This document shows, in pieces, positions 59,681-64,000 of a stretch of DNA of 64,000 bases. The notes below the pieces were generated by a model, which did no database searches, had not been told where the DNA came from, and was given only the letters and a program-made list of their open reading frames with translations. Positions within the stretch are counted from its first letter, which is position 1; the number at the start of each line of letters is the position of its first letter. This DNA is from Flavobacterium poyangense. Its GTDB lineage: Bacteria; Bacteroidota; Bacteroidia; Flavobacteriales; Flavobacteriaceae. The stretch lies in contig NZ_JAALLN010000013.1 of NCBI RefSeq assembly GCF_011751075.1, forward strand, positions 1-64,000, read 5' to 3'. Position numbers and translations under genes: made by a program.

Positions 59681-60940
59681 TTAATTTGTTTCCTTGGTAA
59701 CGATTTGCATCGTTTCACGGCTTACTTGTTTTAATAAGACTTCTTTGTTTTCTTCAACCGTTTTTGCCGCTTGTTCTGTAAAGTGACGAATCGTATACAG
59801 GGTTACATTTTCGCTGTAATCTACTTTGAATTTTTTTAATAAAATGGCATTTAGTTCATTGAAATTCTCATATTTATCCTCAACACAAACAGAGAAACTG
59901 ATAGCAGAGTTCTGAATCAGATTTACTTTGATTTTGAATTCGTGAAACAAAGCAAAAATCTCACTGATATTCTCCTCCATAATAAAAGAAAAATCGATCG
60001 AAGAAAGTGAAATCAACAGTTGGTTTCTCTTTACAATAAAACACGGATATTGTGGTTCTAAATCAACTCCTTTAGAAACACAGGTTCCTTTTAATAGCGG
60101 GTTGACAAACGATTTTACATACAATGGAATTTCTTTTTTCTGTAACGGTTGCAGTGTTTTTGGGTGAATAACCGTTGCTCCGTAAAAGGCCAATTCGATG
60201 GCTTCACGATAGGAGATTTGGTTTAACAAACTTGCATTTTCAAAATAACGCGGATCGGCATTCATAACTCCCGGAACGTCTTTCCATATGGTTACACTTT
60301 CCGCATTTAGACAATAGGCGAAAATTCCGGCTGTATAATCTGAACCTTCACGACCCAAAGTGGTGGTAAAGTTGTTTTCATCGGCACCTAAAAATCCCTG
60401 AGTGATGTTTAACGTTTTTCTTGGAACATTTTTGCTGATGTTTTGTTGTGTAACTTCCCAATCTACTTCTGCATCTCTGTAGTTTGCATTGGTTTTGATG
60501 AAATTACGAACATCAAGCCACTGTGTTTTGATTCCCATGAAATTCATGAAATGACTTAGAATTGTAGTCGAAATTAATTCACCAAAACTCACTACCTGAT
60601 CGTAAACAAAGTCATAGTTTGGGGATTTGTTATGTGCTAAGAAAAATTCTAATTCAGAAAAATGATCGTTTACAGCAGTAAAAACAGGCTGTTTTTCATC
60701 TTCAAACAAGTCCAATAAGATCTGATTGTGGTATTTCTTTATTTCTTGTACAGATGAATTTAGCTCTTGCGATTTATCAAAATAATTCTTGATCACAACC
60801 TCAAGGGCATTTGTAGTTTTTCCCATAGCCGAAACTATTAGAATCACATCTTCATAACCTACTTTTTGTAAAACGTCGTATACGTTTTTTATTCCTTCCG
60901 CATCTTTTACTGATGCACCACCAAATTTAAATACTCTCAT
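59681..60940 (-). CDS. lysC: Aspartate kinase (lysine-sensitive type)
   Basis: It phosphorylates aspartate in the first step to lysine, threonine and methionine. The 419-residue protein has the amino-acid kinase start FKFGGASVKDAEGIKNVYDV, TTLGREGSDYTAGIFAY for substrate binding, and the CPGVMNADPR-like VPGVMNADPRYFENAS. C-terminal ACT domains (about 300-419) bind regulators. It is monofunctional, with no homoserine dehydrogenase part. It is the intact member of the duplicated xre-lysC block. A TTTTAGATTTTAGAT repeat lies just upstream of the start. Confidence 0.95.
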   Translation of the reverse strand: MRVFKFGGASVKDAEGIKNVYDVLQKVGYEDVILIVSAMGKTTNALEVVIKNYFDKSQELNSSVQEIKKYHNQILLDLFEDEKQPVFTAVNDHFSELEFFLAHNKSPNYDFVYDQVVSFGELISTTILSHFMNFMGIKTQWLDVRNFIKTNANYRDAEVDWEVTQQNISKNVPRKTLNITQGFLGADENNFTTTLGREGSDYTAGIFAYCLNAESVTIWKDVPGVMNADPRYFENASLLNQISYREAIELAFYGATVIHPKTLQPLQKKEIPLYVKSFVNPLLKGTCVSKGVDLEPQYPCFIVKRNQLLISLSSIDFSFIMEENISEIFALFHEFKIKVNLIQNSAISFSVCVEDKYENFNELNAILLKKFKVDYSENVTLYTIRHFTEQAAKTVEENKEVLLKQVSRETMQIVTKETN

Positions 60941-61055
60941 TTTTAATTTTAGATTTTAGATTTCAGATTGTAGATTTTGATTTCTGTTCAATAATCTGAA
61001 ATTTATATTTTAGAATTCTGACTTTAAAACTTTCGACTTTTGACTTTCGACTTTG

Positions 61056-61529
61056 TTATAATTTTTCTAAAAACGAATTAATTCCTTCCTCGTTCATTTG
61101 AACCACCTGCCAGCCATCCAAAATTTTTGCTCCGGAATTTTCGTAGAATTTAACTGCAGGCGTATTCCAATCAAGAACATTCCATTCGATTCTCTTAACC
61201 TGATCTCTTTTTCCCTGTTTTATAATTTCAGAATAAAGGGCAAATCCTAAACCGGATCCGCGCATTTTATCCTTTACAATTAGGTCTTCAAGGTGAATTG
61301 TTTTTCCTTTCCAGGTAGAATAGCGATAATAATAAAATGCAATTCCAACAATTTCATTTTCTACCTCTGCTACAAAAACATGAAACAAAGGGTTTGCACC
61401 AAAACCGTCACGTACCAAATCATCTGCTGTGATGGTGACTGCTTCAGGTTCTTTTTCGAATACAGCCAACTCCTGTATTAGTCCCAAAACCGATTTCATG
61501 TCTTCAGGATTCCCTTTTCTAATATTCAT
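61056..61529 (-). CDS. GNAT-family N-acetyltransferase
   Basis: A 157-residue GNAT-fold protein using acetyl-CoA. The start MNIRKGNPEDM and the acetyl-CoA loop VKDKMRGSGLGFALYSEI (about 89-106; motif R/Q-x-x-G-x-G) are clear, as are IGIAFYYYRYSTWKGKTIHLEDL and RIEWNVLDWNTPAVKFYENSGA. The last is typical of diamine/polyamine (SSAT-like) acetyltransferases. The substrate is not proved. It lies 115 bp upstream of lysC on the same strand but probably has its own promoter. Confidence 0.85.
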   Translation of the reverse strand: MNIRKGNPEDMKSVLGLIQELAVFEKEPEAVTITADDLVRDGFGANPLFHVFVAEVENEIVGIAFYYYRYSTWKGKTIHLEDLIVKDKMRGSGLGFALYSEIIKQGKRDQVKRIEWNVLDWNTPAVKFYENSGAKILDGWQVVQMNEEGINSFLEKL

Positions 61530-61700
61530 ATATTCTTATTATTAAGCGTTTATTAGCTAAAATATTGTGTTTTTATGCGTTGCTTTTTGCTTTTGTTTAG
61601 CAAATATACAATAGTAGCAAACTAACAAAATAATTTTTAAACCATTCTCACAAAAAAAACGATATTTGTGACTTAAAAATAAAACTACAACGATTTAGTA

Positions 61701-62708
61701 ATGGAAGAACGCAATAAAACACTGGGAGAGTTTATTATTGAGAATCAGAAAGCATTTCAATACTCGTCAGGGGAGTTATCCCGAATTATCAACTCTATAC
61801 GTTTGGCGGCGAAAGTCGTAAACTATAAAGTAAACAAAGCAGGATTAGTGGATATCGTTGGCGCTGCCGGCGAGCAAAATATCCAGGGAGAAGATCAGCA
61901 GAAACTGGATGTTTATGCTAACGAAGTATTTATTCAGACGTTAATTAACCGTGAGATTGTCTGTGGTATTGCTTCTGAAGAAAACGACGATTTTATTACT
62001 GTTCAGGGTAGTGATAATGCCCATAACAATAAGTATGTGGTTTTAATGGATCCTTTAGACGGATCTTCAAATATTGATGTGAATGTTTCAGTAGGATCTA
62101 TCTTTTCGGTTTTCAGAAGAGTGACGCCAATCGGAACTCCGGTTACCAGTGAGGACTTTTTGCAGCCGGGAGTTAATCAGGTTGCGGCCGGTTATGTTAT
62201 TTATGGAACATCGACGATGTTGGTGTATACCACAGGTCATGGGGTAAATGGTTTTACTTTAAATCCTGCTATCGGAACGTTTTATCTTTCACATCCTAAT
62301 ATGAAATTTCCGGTTGACGGGCATATTTATTCGGTAAACGAAGGTAATTATGTGCATTTCCCGCAAGGAGTAAAGAATTATATAAAATATTGTCAGAGAG
62401 AAGAAGAGGACAGACCTTATACATCAAGGTATATCGGAAGTTTAGTTTCTGATTTCCATAGAAATATGATTAAAGGAGGGATTTATTTGTATCCAACAAG
62501 CTCAAAAGCACCAAAAGGAAAATTGCGTTTGCTGTACGAATGTAATCCGATGGCCTTCATTGCAGAACAAGCAGGTGGAAAAGCAACAGATGGTTTCGGA
62601 AGAATCATGGAAATCCAACCAACAGAATTGCATCAGAGAGTGCCATTTTTCTGTGGAAGTTTTAATATGGTGGAGAAAGCTGAGGAGTTTATGGCTGAAG
62701 AGCTGTAG
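61701..62708 (+). CDS. fbp: Fructose-1,6-bisphosphatase, class I
   Basis: It hydrolyses fructose 1,6-bisphosphate to fructose 6-phosphate in gluconeogenesis. The 335 residues match class I. Metal and catalytic motifs are EENDDF (about 94-99), MDPLDGSSNIDVNVSVG (about 114-130), and the phosphate-binding YTSRYIGSLVSDFHRN (about 232-247). KLRLLYECNPMAFIAEQAGG holds the substrate. A -7-like GATATTTG lies about 35 bp before the ATG, so it has its own promoter. A perfect terminator follows. Confidence 0.97.
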   Translation: MEERNKTLGEFIIENQKAFQYSSGELSRIINSIRLAAKVVNYKVNKAGLVDIVGAAGEQNIQGEDQQKLDVYANEVFIQTLINREIVCGIASEENDDFITVQGSDNAHNNKYVVLMDPLDGSSNIDVNVSVGSIFSVFRRVTPIGTPVTSEDFLQPGVNQVAAGYVIYGTSTMLVYTTGHGVNGFTLNPAIGTFYLSHPNMKFPVDGHIYSVNEGNYVHFPQGVKNYIKYCQREEEDRPYTSRYIGSLVSDFHRNMIKGGIYLYPTSSKAPKGKLRLLYECNPMAFIAEQAGGKATDGFGRIMEIQPTELHQRVPFFCGSFNMVEKAEEFMAEEL

Positions 62709-62726
62709 GTTTCTGTTTTAATAAAT

Positions 62727-62761
62727 CAAAAAAACCGATAGTTTTACTATCGGTTTTTTTA
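62727..62761 (+). terminator. Terminator of fbp
   Basis: AAACCGATAGT pairs with ACTATCGGTTT around TTT and is followed by a T-tract. Confidence 0.9.
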
Positions 62762-62819
62762 GTTTTATATGTTTTTAGGTTCAGTTTAAAACTGTAAATT
62801 GCCACTGAACGCTGCAAAC

Positions 62820-63251
62820 TTATTTATTCATATTCTCCATTTCGAATGAAAAAGTATCTAAATCTACTTTTCTATCGACTAAACTTAAGGCTTTAGAAAC
62901 AATATAGTCTACATTCCCCGGTGTAAAACCCAGAGCTAATCCCATACGTCTTAACATTACTTCTTGTTGGTCTCCCAAATGATGGTCGATATGTACCATT
63001 CTTGCTAAGTCATATAAACGTTCTATACGATGTGCATACAAATAAGGTGGGTTTATAGGATGTTTCCAAGGTTCACTAAGGATTTCCTTGTATTCTTCTT
63101 CCGAGATTTCTAATCTTGAAGCTAGTTTGTCCAAAAAGGTTTGCTCTTCGTCATTAATTTTTCCGTCAGCAAAAGCTACACGAACAATTGCAGAGAAATG
63201 GCCTCTGTTTCTTTGTTTGAATTCGTTATCAAATAATTCTGAAAATGGCAT
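62820..63251 (-). CDS. TerB-like protein
   Basis: A 143-residue all-helical protein of the TerB/DjlA-like class. An acidic helix-turn part FADGKINDEEQTFLDKL (about 27-43) resembles the Asp-rich metal-binding loop of TerB, with RMGLALGFTPGNVDYI later. No signal peptide or membrane helix is seen. Tellurite resistance is only the family name; no other ter genes are near. Function unknown. Confidence 0.78.
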   Translation of the reverse strand: MPFSELFDNEFKQRNRGHFSAIVRVAFADGKINDEEQTFLDKLASRLEISEEEYKEILSEPWKHPINPPYLYAHRIERLYDLARMVHIDHHLGDQQEVMLRRMGLALGFTPGNVDYIVSKALSLVDRKVDLDTFSFEMENMNK

Positions 63252-63423
63252 AATTAATCGGTTTTTTGTAAAACAAATATAAAACTTGTTTTAATTTAAT
63301 GATTTTAAATTTCTCATAAAATTACGCATAATTTTTCTAAGTTGTTTTACTGGGGGTAGACTTTTAATTTTCAAAATTAATCGTAAGTTTACAAACCCTT
63401 AATCAATTAATAGTACAATTTTT

Positions 63424-64000
63424 ATGTCGCAGTTTTGGATTTATTTTCAAATAGGATTAAAGCATGTTTTAGATATACACGCCTACGATCACGTTCTTTT
63501 TTTAATCGCATTAACAGTTCCGTATACCTTCAAGGATTGGAAACGCATTTTGCTTTTGGTTTCCGTTTTTACAATTGGTCATACTTTGGCTTTAGTACTT
63601 TCTGTTTTTGGTATTATTAGTGTTAAAGTTGATCTTGTTGAGTTCCTGATTCCGATTACGATTTTAATAACTGCTTTGTATCATTTGTTTACGGCAGGTA
63701 AGAATGCTAAGAATGATGGTGTGAATCTGCTGTTTTTTGTAACCTTGTTTTTTGGAATTATACACGGACTTGGATTTTCAAATTATTTCAAGACAATATT
63801 AGGTGGTTCGGCAACGTCAAAATTATTACCTTTGGGAGAGTTTGCTTTGGGAATTGAAGCAGCACAATTAGTTGTGGTTTTTGTGGTTTTGGTAGTATCC
63901 TATATCGTGCAGACTGTTTTTCGTTTTTCAAAACGCGACTGGGCACTTGTAATGTCGGCTTTTGTTGTGGGAGTTGTCATTCCTATGATTATTGAAAGCC
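63424..64000 (+). CDS. HupE/UreJ-like membrane protein (cut by the window end)
   Basis: The open frame starts at ATG 63424 and runs without stop to the window edge, at least 192 residues. It has MSQFWIYFQIGLKHVLDIHAYDHV, the GxxHxxxGxDH-like His-rich first helix of the HupE/UreJ family, TIGHTLALVLS, IHGLGFSNYF, and about six membrane helices so far. Family members carry nickel or related metals in other bacteria, but no hydrogenase or urease genes are in view. The C-terminal end is missing because of the window, not because of a mutation. Confidence 0.85.
   Translation, partial: MSQFWIYFQIGLKHVLDIHAYDHVLFLIALTVPYTFKDWKRILLLVSVFTIGHTLALVLSVFGIISVKVDLVEFLIPITILITALYHLFTAGKNAKNDGVNLLFFVTLFFGIIHGLGFSNYFKTILGGSATSKLLPLGEFALGIEAAQLVVVFVVLVVSYIVQTVFRFSKRDWALVMSAFVVGVVIPMIIES

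Noticed and set aside
62820..63251. TerB-like gene as part of a tellurite or phage-defence ter cluster
   Set aside because: No terC, terD or terZ-type genes are in the window; it is a lone gene.
1..64000. Searched by eye for tRNA and rRNA genes, a replication origin and complete insertion sequences
   Set aside because: No cloverleaf, rRNA core sequence, DnaA-box cluster or transposase frame was recognised; a dedicated tRNA scan could still find one I missed.

Overview
The window looks like chromosomal DNA of a Flavobacterium or close relative (Bacteroidota, Flavobacteriia). The DNA is AT-rich, promoters fit the Bacteroidota -7 box TAnnTTTG rather than a sigma-70 -10, one secreted protein carries a type IX secretion (T9SS) sorting domain, and a TonB-dependent receptor has a CarboxypepD_reg-like N-terminus. 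Gene groups typical of Flavobacteriia are present (ftsX-DUF3098-uppP-truB; hemD/DUF4271 divergent from a Dpm1-type transferase, dihydroorotase and DUF4296). I saw no rRNA, tRNA, CRISPR array, prophage or complete insertion sequence.

Layout. 1-6 kb: rpoN, asnS and an MMPL/RND exporter, all on the minus strand. 6-11 kb: an SMR/SugE exporter, a LytS/LytTR-type two-component pair and a CPA2 antiporter. 11-21 kb: a DUF5686 outer-membrane protein, frr-pyrH, a thioredoxin-fold protein, a possible 25-residue peptide gene, a HEYIH metallopeptidase-like protein and the truB-uppP-DUF3098-ftsX cluster. 21-34 kb: leuS, a coupled hydrolase/ECF sigma/membrane protein unit, a YugP-type protease, an Lrp regulator, hemD-DUF4271, dpm1-dihydroorotase-DUF4296, an epimerase and an outer-membrane protein. 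34-38 kb: tyrS, a family-4-like uracil-DNA glycosylase, a LuxE-like protein and a minimal T9SS substrate.

38-47 kb looks like a phosphate-response locus: a beta-helix lipoprotein, a TonB-dependent receptor, a PhoB/PhoR-like pair and an OprP-type porin. Upstream of both the receptor and the porin I find three direct repeats of TAACA type at exact 11-bp spacing, ending 8-9 bp before a -7-like box. This is the geometry of a PhoB operator, and it is the best regulatory find of the window.

47.9-52.6 kb is accessory-like: an exported protein with a JAMM-like HTH...SPAD motif is followed by four tandem paralogous small lipoproteins. Each lipoprotein gene ends in the same terminator hairpin and a conserved 86-bp REP-like element. 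A Lys/Ala-rich exported protein with a PBCV-type basic adaptor tail and a 1143-residue outer-membrane protein follow.

57-61 kb holds a duplicated xre-lysC block that decayed reciprocally around an lpxD-like gene: one copy keeps xre and a wrecked lysC, the other keeps lysC and a frameshifted xre. The window ends with a GNAT acetyltransferase, fbp, a TerB-like protein and a HupE/UreJ-like gene cut off by the window edge. Intergenic spaces are rich in imperfect palindromic repeat families, several of them in two or more copies.
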